43,131 nucleotides of DNA from an uncultured Bacteroidales bacterium (lineage in GTDB: Bacteria; Bacteroidota; Bacteroidia; Bacteroidales; UBA932). The notes beneath the pieces were generated by a model. It ran no database searches. It was not told the DNA's origin and worked only from the letters and a program-made list of their open reading frames with translations. The DNA lies in contig CALVDP010000016.1 in assembly GCA_944326315.1 (NCBI GenBank), forward strand, positions 1 to 43,131. Reading direction: 5' to 3'. Shown here piece by piece: positions 23,472 through 32,228 of the stretch; positions within the stretch are counted from its first letter, which is position 1, and every line of letters begins with the position of its first letter. A program made the position numbers and the translations under genes.

Positions 23472-24719
23472 TTATTCTTCAAATTCAGAGCGGAGGATGT
23501 CGAGCACTTCGGCCACAGTCTCATCCTCAAGGTCGGCTCTCTTGGCAATGTCCTCGGGAGAAAGTGCAAGCACGCTCTTGGCCGTGTCGCATCCTATTGA
23601 CCTGAGCTTCTCTATTATCCAAGGCTCTATCTCGTTCTCGAATTCGGTCAGAAGCACGTCCTCTTCCTCTTCGCTGTTGTCCTGCTTCGGCAGTTCCCTC
23701 CATACTTCTATCTCCTGTCCTACCAGCATGCTTGCCAGTTTGATGTTGCATCCGCCCTTGCCGATGCCCTTCTTCACTTCGTCAGGGAGCATGTACACCT
23801 TTATCTTGCCGTCCTCGCCAGGTACGATGGAGGATATCTTGGCAGGGCTGAGAGCCCTCTGTATCAGAAGCTGGGTGTTGGCCGTCCACTGCAGCACGTC
23901 GATGTTCTCGTTCCTGAGCTCACGCACGATGCCTATGATTCTTGCTCCCTTCACTCCGATGCAGGCTCCTATAGGGTCGATTCTGTCATCGTATGATTCT
24001 ACCGCCACCTTGGCCCTTTCTCCAGGTATCCTGACCACCTTCTTGATGGTGATGAGGCCGTCATAGATCTCAGGTACTTCCTGCTCGAACAGTTTTTCAA
24101 GGAATTCGTCGGATGTCCTGGAGAGCACAATGTACGGAGTGGTGTTGTTCTTCATCTCCACGCTCTTGATGATGGCCTTCACCGTGTCGTTCTTCTTGAA
24201 ATGTTCTCCCGGTATCTGCTCTGACTTCGGAAGTCTCAGCTCGTTGCCGTCCTCGTCAAGGATAAGCACCTCCTTAGACCATGTCTGATATACCTCTCCG
24301 GTGAAGATCTCACCGATCTTGGCTATATACTTGTTGTAGAGGTTGGCTTTCTCTATATCCATTATGCGCCCCTGCAGATTCTGTCTGATATTCAGTATGC
24401 CCCTGCGCCCGAAGCTTTTCATCTCCACCTTCTCGGCGTATGTCTCCCCGATCTCGTACTCGTCCGAATCCTTGTTCACCTCGGCAAGTGCTATCTGCGT
24501 GTTGGGATCTTCGACATTCTCCACCACCTCACGGTTGCGGTAGATCTCGCAGTCACCTTTGTCTATGTTGATGATTATGTCGAAGTTGTCCGAAGAACCG
24601 TATGTTTTGGCAAGCTGTGTCTTGAATACATCCTCAAGCACACCCATCATTGTAGGCCTGTCGATATTCTTCAGATTCTTGAATTCTGCAAACGCGTCTT
24701 TGAGTTCTGTCTTTTCCAT
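23472..24719 (-). CDS. nusA: Transcription termination/antitermination factor NusA
   Basis: RNA polymerase-binding factor acting in pausing, termination and antitermination. ATG 24719 gives 415 residues; the upstream extension to 24869 overlaps rimP and is a shadow. The N-terminal RNAP-binding domain (MEKTELKDAFAEFKNLKNID) is followed by an S1 domain (IFTGEVYQTWSKEVLILDEDG) and two KH domains, including GACIGVKGARIIGIVRELRNENIDVLQW and GKGGCNIKLASML. A short C-terminal helix-hairpin region ends in EVLDILRSEFEE. It starts 46 nt after rimP and precedes infB. Confidence 0.96.
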   Translation of the reverse strand: MEKTELKDAFAEFKNLKNIDRPTMMGVLEDVFKTQLAKTYGSSDNFDIIINIDKGDCEIYRNREVVENVEDPNTQIALAEVNKDSDEYEIGETYAEKVEMKSFGRRGILNIRQNLQGRIMDIEKANLYNKYIAKIGEIFTGEVYQTWSKEVLILDEDGNELRLPKSEQIPGEHFKKNDTVKAIIKSVEMKNNTTPYIVLSRTSDEFLEKLFEQEVPEIYDGLITIKKVVRIPGERAKVAVESYDDRIDPIGACIGVKGARIIGIVRELRNENIDVLQWTANTQLLIQRALSPAKISSIVPGEDGKIKVYMLPDEVKKGIGKGGCNIKLASMLVGQEIEVWRELPKQDNSEEEEDVLLTEFENEIEPWIIEKLRSIGCDTAKSVLALSPEDIAKRADLEDETVAEVLDILRSEFEE

Positions 24720-24765
24720 TGTTATAATCTGTTCTTTTATAATCAGTTTTTGAATGTTGGGTATT

Positions 24766-25233
24766 TTATTCGGTCTTGATCCACGGGATGACTGCATTGG
24801 TCGTTTCCATCGGGAAAATGTCTTCATGCTCCACCGTGACTTTCTTTTTCTTGCCTTCCACGGCTTCACGTGCGGTATATTTGAGCCTTATCCCGTTTTC
24901 GTCAGCCCCGGTAAGGGTCCCCTTGAGCTTTCTTCCGTCTTTCAGCAGCACCTGGACGTCTGTCCCTATGGCCTTGACATATTGTTTAAGCACCTTGAAC
25001 GGCTGGTCAAGTCCTGCCGAGCCCACTGTGAGGGAATAATCCTCTGTCTCCCTGTCGAATTTCTCCTCGAAGCAGCGGCTCAGTTCCACACAGTCGTCAA
25101 GCGAGACTGTCCCGTGTTCGGATTCAATGACTATCTCGACATCGTTGTCCTTGCTGACACTTACATCGACAATGAAGCATCCGCGTGCAACGATTTCTTC
25201 CTGCATTGCATCTATTATCTCTGAAATTTTCAT
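24766..25233 (-). CDS. rimP: Ribosome maturation factor RimP
   Basis: Assists 30S subunit maturation. ATG 25233 gives 155 residues; the frame open to 25287 is upstream leader. The N-terminal alpha/beta domain contains VSKDNDVEIVIESEHGTVSLDDCVELSRCFEE and the characteristic YSLTVGSAGLDQPFKV (SxGLDxPf motif). The C-terminal SH3-like domain has GTLTGADENGIRLKY and a basic KGKKKKVTVE-like stretch. First gene of rimP-nusA-infB and divergent from lpxD. Confidence 0.94.
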   Translation of the reverse strand: MKISEIIDAMQEEIVARGCFIVDVSVSKDNDVEIVIESEHGTVSLDDCVELSRCFEEKFDRETEDYSLTVGSAGLDQPFKVLKQYVKAIGTDVQVLLKDGRKLKGTLTGADENGIRLKYTAREAVEGKKKKVTVEHEDIFPMETTNAVIPWIKTE

Positions 25234-25291
25234 GATGGCACTGTATAACAAATTAAGGGGACTCCCCGTCCCCTTAATCAAACTCACGGTG

Positions 25292-25299
25292 CAAATTTA
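25292..25299 (-). promoter_or_regulatory. Promoter -7 box of rimP-nusA-infB
   Basis: TAAATTTG on the minus strand matches TAnnTTTG and predicts a leader of about 52 nt before rimP. No lpxD promoter was recognised in the same 168-nt divergent gap, only near-matches such as TTTATTTG around 25360. Confidence 0.55.
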
Positions 25300-25401
25300 A
25301 GAATAATTTCAGAATAACGAAAATAATGACGATAAATTTCGTATTTAGACATAAAAATGTTTTATTTGTAGGTTTATAGAATGTAAAATACGAGAAACTC
25401 T

Positions 25402-26391
25402 ATGGAATTCAAGGCAAAAGAGATAGCGGAAATCCTGAAGGGGACTGTTGATGGTGATCCTGAGGCAAGGGTTTCCACATTCGCGAGGATAGAGAGCGGC
25501 AAACCGGGGGCGATCTGCTTTTTCGCCAATCCGAAATATGAACATTACGTGTACGACTGCGATGCCAGCGTGATCATCGTCAACAATGATTTCGTGCCGC
25601 AGAAGCCTGTGAAAGCTACTATGGTCAGGGTTTCCAATGCCTATGCTTCCGTGGCCGAACTTCTGGACTATGTCACGGCATGGAAACGGTCATACAAGAG
25701 ATACCGCGGCTGTCACATCAAGAGATATTTTTCCACCAAAATAGGCCGTAAGGTATATATAGGCAGCGGTTGTTATCTTGGAAGACGCGCCCGGATAGGT
25801 GATTATTCGAAGATATATGAACAGGTATATATAGGAGATGACGTCAAGATAGGGAAGAAGTGCATCATTTATCCTGGAGTCAGGATTTACCCTGGAATGG
25901 AGATCGGGGACAATGTCATTATCCACTCCAATGCAGTGATAGGGGCCGACGGTTTCGGCTTCGCCCCGCTTCCGGACGGATCATACAAGAAGATCGAGCA
26001 TACCGGCAACGTCATTATAGAGGATGATGTCGAGATAGGTGCCAATACTACAGTGGACAAGTCCCAGATGGGGTCCACGATCATCCGCAAGGGGGTCAAG
26101 ATAGACAACCTGTGCCAGATAGCCCACAATGTGGAGATAGGGGAGAATACTGTCATGGCGGCACAGACCGGCGTGGCCGGTTCGACCAGGATCGGGAAGC
26201 ATTGCGTGATTGGCGGTCAGGTGGGCATTTCCGGGCATATCACCATAGCGGACAACACCACTCTTGCTGCACAGACAGGTGTCATAAGCAGTATAAAGGA
26301 GGAGGGACAAGTATTCCTCGGAAGCCCGGCGCTTCCGCACAAGCAGTTCCTCAGGTCCTATGCGGTATTCAGGAGAAACGGAAAAGAATAG
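25402..26391 (+). CDS. lpxD: UDP-3-O-acylglucosamine N-acyltransferase
   Basis: Third step of lipid A synthesis: N-acylates UDP-3-O-acylglucosamine using hydroxyacyl-ACP. The 329-residue length is normal. An N-terminal uridine-binding domain (~1-100) contains [16 protein letters not shown]. It is followed by a left-handed beta helix of hexapeptide repeats (~110-300) with the catalytic His in [12 protein letters not shown] (H242). [10 protein letters not shown] is the family hallmark. A C-terminal helix carries [15 protein letters not shown]. It heads lpxD-lpxC-lpxA-WbqC, all on the plus strand. Confidence 0.95.
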   Translation: MEFKAKEIAEILKGTVDGDPEARVSTFARIESGKPGAICFFANPKYEHYVYDCDASVIIVNNDFVPQKPVKATMVRVSNAYASVAELLDYVTAWKRSYKRYRGCHIKRYFSTKIGRKVYIGSGCYLGRRARIGDYSKIYEQVYIGDDVKIGKKCIIYPGVRIYPGMEIGDNVIIHSNAVIGADGFGFAPLPDGSYKKIEHTGNVIIEDDVEIGANTTVDKSQMGSTIIRKGVKIDNLCQIAHNVEIGENTVMAAQTGVAGSTRIGKHCVIGGQVGISGHITIADNTTLAAQTGVISSIKEEGQVFLGSPALPHKQFLRSYAVFRRNGKE

Positions 26392-26404
26392 GTAAGGTAC
26401 TGGA

Positions 26405-26434
26405 TTGGACATAAAGATTTTTTATATATCTTTG
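26405..26434 (+). promoter_or_regulatory. Promoter between lpxD and lpxC
   Basis: TTG (26405-26407), 19-nt spacer and TATCTTTG (26427-26434) match both promoter elements. The predicted start near 26440 is about 16 nt before lpxC, so lpxC-lpxA may be transcribed independently of lpxD. Confidence 0.6.
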
Positions 26435-26455
26435 CCGTCCGAATTTTGATTGGAG

Positions 26456-27370
26456 ATGAAACAGTTGCAGCATACATTAAGAAAAAGCTATTCTTTTGAA
26501 GGGAAAGGACTGCATACCGGCAAGGTCGCCACGATGACCATAAATCCCGCACCTGAAAATACTGGCATCCTGTTCCGCAGGACGGATGTAAGCAAGGACC
26601 TTTATATCGAGGCTCTTGCGGATTACGTGTCCAGTACAGACAGGTCGACTACCCTTACAAAGGACGGTGTGTCGGTAGTGACAGTGGAGCATCTTCTGTC
26701 CGGGCTCACAGGTATGGGCATAGACAATGCCGTCATTGACCTGGACAATATAGAGGTGCCTATCCTTGATGGCAGCGCCAAGCCTTATATCGATGCCATC
26801 TGGCCTTCGGGAATAGTGGAGCAGAGCGCGCCGAGGAAATACATCGAGCTGGAGGAAGAGGTCGTTGTCACCAGCACGAAGACTGGATCTTCAATAGTGG
26901 TCACACCTTCGGACACCCCTTCATTCGACGTCAAGATAGACTTCAATTCCAAGGTGCTGGGAGTACAGCACGCCCACTGGGATCCATCCATGGTATATGC
27001 AGAAGAGGTCGGTGTCTGCAGGACTTTCGTATTCTTCCATGAGATAGAGTATCTTTTCAAGAACAATCTTATCAAGGGCGGGGATGTGGACAATGCCATT
27101 GTGATAGTGGAGCATCCGGTCTCCCGCGAACAGCTTGAACACATGTCGCGGCTGTTCGACGTGCCTATGCTCGAAAGGTGTGAGAACGGATATCTGAACA
27201 ATCTGCAGCTTCGCTATCCCAACGAATGTGCCAGGCACAAGCTACTGGACCTGATGGGCGATTTCAGGCTTGTGGGAGGCTTCCTTAAGGCGCAGGTGAA
27301 GGCCGTCCGCTCCGGACACACAATCAATACGAACACAGCCAAGGAAATCCGGAAGCTGCTGAAGAAATAG
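26456..27370 (+). CDS. lpxC: UDP-3-O-acyl-GlcNAc deacetylase, not fused to FabZ
   Basis: Zinc-dependent deacetylase, committed step of lipid A synthesis. ATG 26456 gives 304 residues; a TTG two codons upstream is possible. Zinc ligands are visible as H79 in VVTVEHLLSGL, H261 and D265 in ARHKLLDLMGDFRLVG, with catalytic E78 and H288 in SGHTINTN. Bacteroidota usually encode an LpxC-FabZ fusion of about 460 residues; here the frame stops after RKLLKK and lpxA starts 32 nt later. No FabZ sequence is seen in the gap, so this is a genuine stand-alone LpxC unless the base call at the stop is wrong. Confidence 0.95.
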   Translation: MKQLQHTLRKSYSFEGKGLHTGKVATMTINPAPENTGILFRRTDVSKDLYIEALADYVSSTDRSTTLTKDGVSVVTVEHLLSGLTGMGIDNAVIDLDNIEVPILDGSAKPYIDAIWPSGIVEQSAPRKYIELEEEVVVTSTKTGSSIVVTPSDTPSFDVKIDFNSKVLGVQHAHWDPSMVYAEEVGVCRTFVFFHEIEYLFKNNLIKGGDVDNAIVIVEHPVSREQLEHMSRLFDVPMLERCENGYLNNLQLRYPNECARHKLLDLMGDFRLVGGFLKAQVKAVRSGHTINTNTAKEIRKLLKK

Positions 27371-27402
27371 AAATCGTCCTCCGGACGTAAATAATAAGAA
27401 TT

Positions 27403-28215
27403 ATGAGTAATATCCATCCATTAGCGACAGTCCACCCGAACGCGAAGATAGGTGAGAACGTAGAGATAGGCCCGTATGCCTTTATTGATGAATTCGTGGA
27501 GGTAGGTGACGGCTGCCACATTCTTCCTCATGCCACTATTTTCAATTATGTGAAGATGGGCAAAAACTGCCGTATTTTCCCGGGAGCCGTGGTAGGAGCC
27601 ATTCCGCAGGACCTGAAGTTCGAAGGTGAGGTCTCTTATGTGGAGCTCGGCGACAATGTCACTGTCCGCGAATGCGCCACTATCAACAGGGGCACCAAGG
27701 CAAGCGGCAAGGGTGTCACAAGGGTAGGCGACAACACACTGCTCATGTCATACACCCATGTTGCACATGACTGCAATGTAGGTGCACACTGCATTCTTGT
27801 AAGCTATACAGGCATCGCCGGAGAGACAGAGGTGGAGGATTGGGCCATACTCGGTGGAGGGACACTCTCGCACCAGTTCTCGAAAATCGGCCAGCACGCC
27901 ATGGTGGGCGGCGGTTCCAAGATCAACAAGGATGTGCCTCCTTTCATACTCTGCGGCAGGGATCCGCTTTCGTATGCAGGCATCAATATTGTCGGACTTC
28001 GCAGGAGGGGCTTCACTTCTGACCAGATCCGTTCGATCAAGGACATGTACGACCTGATATACAATGCCGGAATGAATGTAAGCGATGCTTGTGCCAAGAT
28101 CGAGGCCGGATTCCCTCAGACTCCGGAGCGTGATGCGATATTGAATTTCATCAAGAATTCCAAGAGAGGCATTGTCCGTGGCATGACTTCGAACTCAAAA
28201 GGCGAACTGGAATAG
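27403..28215 (+). CDS. lpxA: UDP-N-acetylglucosamine acyltransferase
   Basis: First step of lipid A synthesis: 3-O-acylation of UDP-GlcNAc. It has 270 residues. Left-handed beta-helix repeats run from IHPLATVHPNAKIGENVEIG to about residue 190. The catalytic His is in YTHVAHDCNVG (H122). A helical C-terminal region contains INIVGLRRRGFTSDQIRSIKDMYDLIY, typical of LpxA. It is preceded by lpxC (32 nt) and its TAG overlaps the GTG start of the WbqC-family gene by one base. Confidence 0.95.
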   Translation: MSNIHPLATVHPNAKIGENVEIGPYAFIDEFVEVGDGCHILPHATIFNYVKMGKNCRIFPGAVVGAIPQDLKFEGEVSYVELGDNVTVRECATINRGTKASGKGVTRVGDNTLLMSYTHVAHDCNVGAHCILVSYTGIAGETEVEDWAILGGGTLSHQFSKIGQHAMVGGGSKINKDVPPFILCGRDPLSYAGINIVGLRRRGFTSDQIRSIKDMYDLIYNAGMNVSDACAKIEAGFPQTPERDAILNFIKNSKRGIVRGMTSNSKGELE

Positions 28216-28880
28216 TGCCCGTGCTCCTGAATACCGCTTTCTGCCCGCCAGTGGAATATTTCGCCCTGATGGCGAAAGAAATGACGGCGACGCGGAAAGC
28301 CCTGGTCTATATCGAGGCTTGTGAGAACTATCAGAAACAGTCTTACAGGAACAGGTGCCATTTCTATTCCGATACTGGCAGACAGGCACTTTCATTTCCC
28401 ATTGTCCATATAGACGGTTCCCACAACAACATCCCGATCACGGAAGTCGAGGTGGACTATTCCTCCGGTTGGGTGGTCAGACACGAGAGGGCTATCGTCT
28501 CGGCATACAGGACATCCGCGTATTTTGAATATTACGCGGATGAATTTTTTGCCATCCTCGACAGCAGACCCGGGACATTGTTTTCTCTCAACTGGAGCCT
28601 GACAGAATTCTTCATCGCGAAAACCGGCCTCTATGTCGACATGAGGCGGACGGAGGATTTCTGCCCTTTCGGCTCGGAAATGTACGGCGTCGACTACAGG
28701 GAAAAGATCCATCCCAAGAAGGAGAATGCCATATTGCATGAACTGCAACTTGAAAAGCCATACTTCCAGGTGTTTTCCGGGAAGTATGGCTTCATACCCA
28801 ATCTTTCCATTATGGACCTGCTCTTCAATGAAGGTCCGGATTCCATCCTCTGGCTCAAAGAGAAAGGAGGCCTTGTATAG
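28215..28880 (+). CDS. WbqC-like family protein
   Basis: A 221-residue protein matching my recollection of the WbqC family, found near polysaccharide and lipid A genes; biochemical role unknown. It starts with GTG overlapping the lpxA stop (TAGTG); a second GTG two codons in is also possible. Recognisable phrases are LLNTAFCPPVEYFALM near the start, YQKQSYRNRCHFYSDTGRQALSFPI around 40-63, and VDYREKIHPKKENAI in the last third. No signal peptide or membrane segment is seen, so it should be cytoplasmic. The coupled start implies a role with lipid A or surface-sugar synthesis. It converges with the FadL-type gene. Confidence 0.8.
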   Translation: MPVLLNTAFCPPVEYFALMAKEMTATRKALVYIEACENYQKQSYRNRCHFYSDTGRQALSFPIVHIDGSHNNIPITEVEVDYSSGWVVRHERAIVSAYRTSAYFEYYADEFFAILDSRPGTLFSLNWSLTEFFIAKTGLYVDMRRTEDFCPFGSEMYGVDYREKIHPKKENAILHELQLEKPYFQVFSGKYGFIPNLSIMDLLFNEGPDSILWLKEKGGLV

Positions 28881-28919
28881 AAGATCCGGGAGCTGTTTTC
28901 CCGGCAGGCCGCGGCTCCC

Positions 28920-30614
28920 TCAGAATCTGAATCCAAGCGTAAGCATCACATTCCAGAGGCCTCTTCTGTTCAGAATTTCAGGAGTGTATGTGACAATATT
29001 GCCGCTGTCATCGAAAATATAGTCATCATACGGATAGATATATTCATTGGCGTATCTCGTATATGAGGCTGCTATGTCAGCGAAGAACGAGCCGTTCGAA
29101 CTGTAGCCGAGACCGAACGAACCTTTGTGGGTCGAGGTGTTAGGGTATTCTTCCCAGATATATTTAGAGTCTCCATATGCATTAACACCTTTCTGCGGGT
29201 TTGTTGTCAGTCCGTAGCCGACCCTGATGGCGAACTGCGGCACAGGCTTGATTTCTATGCCGGCCCTGAGCATGTGTGACGTACCCATGAAGGTCCTGAT
29301 GTCCTCGTTCTGGTAGTCGAATTCTCCGGACTGCATGTCTATTTCCTTGAATTTCATCGTGCTGTAGTCGCAAAGCTCGTAGTCTACGCTCACAAGTCCG
29401 ATATTGCCGAAGGTCCAGGCAGCACCGAAATTGGCCCGGAACGGTGATATGAGTTTGTATCTGTATTCTCCGAGAGGCGATTCCGAACTCATGTCAAATG
29501 TCGGGTCGGAGTATGTCGTCGCACCGCTTTCCCTCCAGTTCTCTGTTATCATGGTGCTGGTCGGCGTCTGGATTGCCGCACCGAATCTGAGTCCGTTGCC
29601 AGGCGTGACGATTATGCCGAATTTCCCGTATATGCCCGAACCGCTGGCGCTGTATTCATAGTCATACTGCATGTCGTAGAAATATGTGGTGATATCCTGG
29701 CCTTCAGGCGTCCCGTCATCTATATGGTATTCGATGCCGAACAGGTCCGGGTCCACTGCCGCTTCCGTGTACCGGGTGGCGGAGTTGTAATTGAAGGATG
29801 TAATGCCAAGGTTGGCACCTACATAGACATAGTCAGATATATTCATGCCGAGATTGATGACATAGTCGTACTTGAAGCCGCGGGTTACTCTCTGATAGCT
29901 CTGGTCCATCGCTCCCGCCGGATATATGTTCACAGATGTATTTCCTTGTCCGTCATCAATGATCTCCATCTGCTCCGAAGAGCCTATGAACTGATCCGGA
30001 TAGTCTGTGAGGTTGCTGATCATGCCGGACTGCGCGGCTACTATCGTCCTCCACGGGGCGTTGTAGCTGTCATACGCTCCGCTCGCCATAAGCTCGTCAT
30101 AGCTGTAGCCCTGTGCCCAATAGGCTTCGGAGCCCATGAAGGATGTGCCGTAATGTTCTCCGGTTGTCCTGAGGTTTTCCTGGAATCTGTTCGTCGTGTT
30201 GACCACGAAGCCCAGGCTTATATTCTTGACTCCGCTTGTTCTGTGGGTATCAAAATTCAGGGCAACGCCGAAGTTCGGGATATTGAACCTGGTGTCAGAA
30301 CTGGTGAGCCTGTTGCCGAAGCCGTTGGGCGATGATGCCCCTGGAAGCGTAGTGCCACCTGCCGTGTTCACGGAAATATTGAGAGCCGGAGATACTGTGA
30401 TCTGCGAGAACCTGTTCACTGCCGAGCCTGCAGGATTGATAGTGACAGCGCCCAGATCGCCTCCGAGTGCGGTGAACGCATTCCCCATAGCCAGAGTCCT
30501 GGCTGTCCCCTCATAATTGCTTTCGCTGTAGCGCAATGCGTCGTAGATAGTCTGTGCGCTGCCGGCGCCGGCCGCCATAGTCATCAGCGAAAGTATCAAT
30601 GCTGTCTTTTTCAT
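28920..30614 (-). CDS. FadL/OmpP1-type outer-membrane beta-barrel
   Basis: A 564-residue outer-membrane protein, probably a transporter of hydrophobic compounds. The signal peptide (LILSLMTMAAGAGSAQ) is cleaved after AGSAQ or just before it. The segment TARTLAMGNAFTALGGDLGAVTINPAGSA near residues 37-65 is the hallmark N-terminal hatch of FadL/OmpP1 relatives. Many alternating aromatic strands follow, ending in LWNVMLTLGFRF with the C-terminal Phe expected of barrel proteins. It follows the Ser/Arg-repeat lipoprotein gene by 52 nt on the same strand and may be co-transcribed. The transported ligand is unknown. Confidence 0.88.
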   Translation of the reverse strand: MKKTALILSLMTMAAGAGSAQTIYDALRYSESNYEGTARTLAMGNAFTALGGDLGAVTINPAGSAVNRFSQITVSPALNISVNTAGGTTLPGASSPNGFGNRLTSSDTRFNIPNFGVALNFDTHRTSGVKNISLGFVVNTTNRFQENLRTTGEHYGTSFMGSEAYWAQGYSYDELMASGAYDSYNAPWRTIVAAQSGMISNLTDYPDQFIGSSEQMEIIDDGQGNTSVNIYPAGAMDQSYQRVTRGFKYDYVINLGMNISDYVYVGANLGITSFNYNSATRYTEAAVDPDLFGIEYHIDDGTPEGQDITTYFYDMQYDYEYSASGSGIYGKFGIIVTPGNGLRFGAAIQTPTSTMITENWRESGATTYSDPTFDMSSESPLGEYRYKLISPFRANFGAAWTFGNIGLVSVDYELCDYSTMKFKEIDMQSGEFDYQNEDIRTFMGTSHMLRAGIEIKPVPQFAIRVGYGLTTNPQKGVNAYGDSKYIWEEYPNTSTHKGSFGLGYSSNGSFFADIAASYTRYANEYIYPYDDYIFDDSGNIVTYTPEILNRRGLWNVMLTLGFRF

Positions 30615-30666
30615 ACGCGTGTCTGATTGTAAATGATAAATTCCATCGTGTCCTTATCCGGCATGT

Positions 30667-31974
30667 CTACCTTCTGCGGGATACTGATCCTCCGCTGCTG
30701 CGGGAGCCTCCGGAGAAGCCTGAAGACCTGTTGAAGCTATGAGTCGAAGTGCTTCTGCTGAATGAGGAACTCCTGCTGCTGTTGTAGGAAGGTGTTCTGT
30801 TGTACGAACTGCTCCGGTTGCTGTTGTATGAGCCGCTGTCATACTGGCTTCTGTTGTATGTGCCGGAAGTCTGTCCGTTGCTGTAGGATGACCTTGACGT
30901 AGTCCCTGCAGATCTGTCGTAGCTCTGGCTTGTGGCCGGCCTGCGGTAGCTGGATACCCTTGCCGTGCTTCCTGTCGTGCGGGAAACGGTCCCTGTATAA
31001 CGGTTGCGGGCTACCGTACCGGTGGATCTTGAGACTGTCCCGGAAGACCGTGAGACTGTGCCTGATGATCTTGACACTGCTCCTGACGACCGGGAAACCG
31101 ACCCTGATGACCGGGAGACTGTCCCTGAAGTGCGAGATATGCTGCCTGTTCCCCGTGTGGCTGATGACGATATGCTCCTGCTGACACTGCTTCTTCCGGA
31201 TGAAGATACGGACCGGCTGACCTGCCTGATCCCTGTCGCTGTGCTGCGCGATACCCCGGATGTCCTTGCGGACCGGGATACTGTAGTGCCTGTGGCATTC
31301 CTTGATACGGTATTTCTTGACATGGATGATGTCCTCGACCCGTATGAACCTGTCGAGTTCCGGGACCCGTAATAGATATCCCTTCCGCCGTGCCAGATAC
31401 CTCCGCCGTGATATCCGTCATACCATCCGCAATGGTGGTGATGCCAGTAAGGATGATACCATCCGCTCCAGTACGGCCTGTAGTACCAAGGGTCCCAATA
31501 CCAGCTGTTCCAGTACCACGGATTCCAGTACCATGATGTCCAGTACCACGGGTCATAGTACCATCCAAGTCCGATTGATCCGTAGAACCATGGGTCCCAC
31601 CACCTGTTCCAGTAGAATGTCCATGATAAAGGCGTGAATGAGTATCCTGTATACCATGTCTGCTCGAACGGGTCGTCAGTGATGGTAATGGACGTGACAG
31701 AGGAATTGTCAAAGTTGATGACTGCGGATTTGTTCTCAGGAATTACGACAGTATCCGCCTTCTCGTCCCCGAAAAGATAAATTTCCGAATTCCTGGTCCG
31801 TTCTGCAAGTTCGTTTATCTGCTGTGCATCAGTCACGGCGCTGGCCGGCGCTTCTTTCTGGCGTACATAATAGATGCCATCGCTGAAGCGTTGTCCTGAT
31901 GACAGGGAAGCCGTGCTGCCGCATGCTGTGGCTGCAAGCATGGCTGAAATCAATATGATTAGACTCGGTTTCAT
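30667..31974 (-). CDS. W/Y-rich and Ser/Arg-repeat lipoprotein
   Basis: A 435-residue exported protein of unknown function with extreme composition. The signal peptide ends in AATAC (Cys18), a probable SPII site. Residues ~25-105 look like an ordinary small domain. Residues ~107-195 are dominated by Trp and Tyr with repeated WYWxPWYW phrases and a HHHH run near 178-181. Residues ~205-435 are mostly Ser, Arg, Thr and Gly, with a near-perfect 7-residue GTVSRSS repeat at about 280-320 and a basic C-terminus SRRR. The tail is probably disordered and strongly cationic, so it might bind polyanions such as LPS. It precedes the FadL-type gene. Low-complexity DNA makes the length prone to change. Confidence 0.75.
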   Translation of the reverse strand: MKPSLIILISAMLAATACGSTASLSSGQRFSDGIYYVRQKEAPASAVTDAQQINELAERTRNSEIYLFGDEKADTVVIPENKSAVINFDNSSVTSITITDDPFEQTWYTGYSFTPLSWTFYWNRWWDPWFYGSIGLGWYYDPWYWTSWYWNPWYWNSWYWDPWYYRPYWSGWYHPYWHHHHCGWYDGYHGGGIWHGGRDIYYGSRNSTGSYGSRTSSMSRNTVSRNATGTTVSRSARTSGVSRSTATGIRQVSRSVSSSGRSSVSRSISSSATRGTGSISRTSGTVSRSSGSVSRSSGAVSRSSGTVSRSSGTVSRSTGTVARNRYTGTVSRTTGSTARVSSYRRPATSQSYDRSAGTTSRSSYSNGQTSGTYNRSQYDSGSYNSNRSSSYNRTPSYNSSRSSSFSRSTSTHSFNRSSGFSGGSRSSGGSVSRRR

Positions 31975-32011
31975 AATGGAATCTCCTTATTGTTATAGTA
32001 AAATGTCCTTG

Positions 32012-32035
32012 TTAAGGAAAAATTTAGTACCTTCG
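32012..32035 (+). promoter_or_regulatory. Probable promoter of proS
   Basis: TTG near 32010 and TACCTTCG (32028-32035) resemble the -33/-7 pair, the -7 box being a TTCG variant. The leader to proS would be about 185 nt. Confidence 0.45.
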
Positions 32036-32042
32036 CGGTCTT

Positions 32043-32070
32043 GACGGCATGTTCCGTCCTCTTTTTTATT
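32043..32070 (+). terminator. Hairpin with U-tract at the start of the proS leader
   Basis: GACGG-CATGTT-CCGTC followed by CTCTTTTTTATT lies right after the predicted proS transcription start. It has terminator form with a 5-bp stem. A second possible stem, TGACG-CCAAAC-CGTCA, follows at 32078-32093 and shares the GACG/CGTC sequences, so the two could compete. Confidence 0.4.
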
Positions 32071-32228
32071 GCAATAGTGACGCCAAACCGTCATTAATAT
32101 GATGCATAAAAAGATGATATTGTTTCAACAAATATACACAGAAGCCGAGAGCAATGCAAGTTTACTTGCAATTGCCGAAGCGTCACCGTATAAATGACGA
32201 AGTCAAATATAATAAAAAACAGGAAGAA

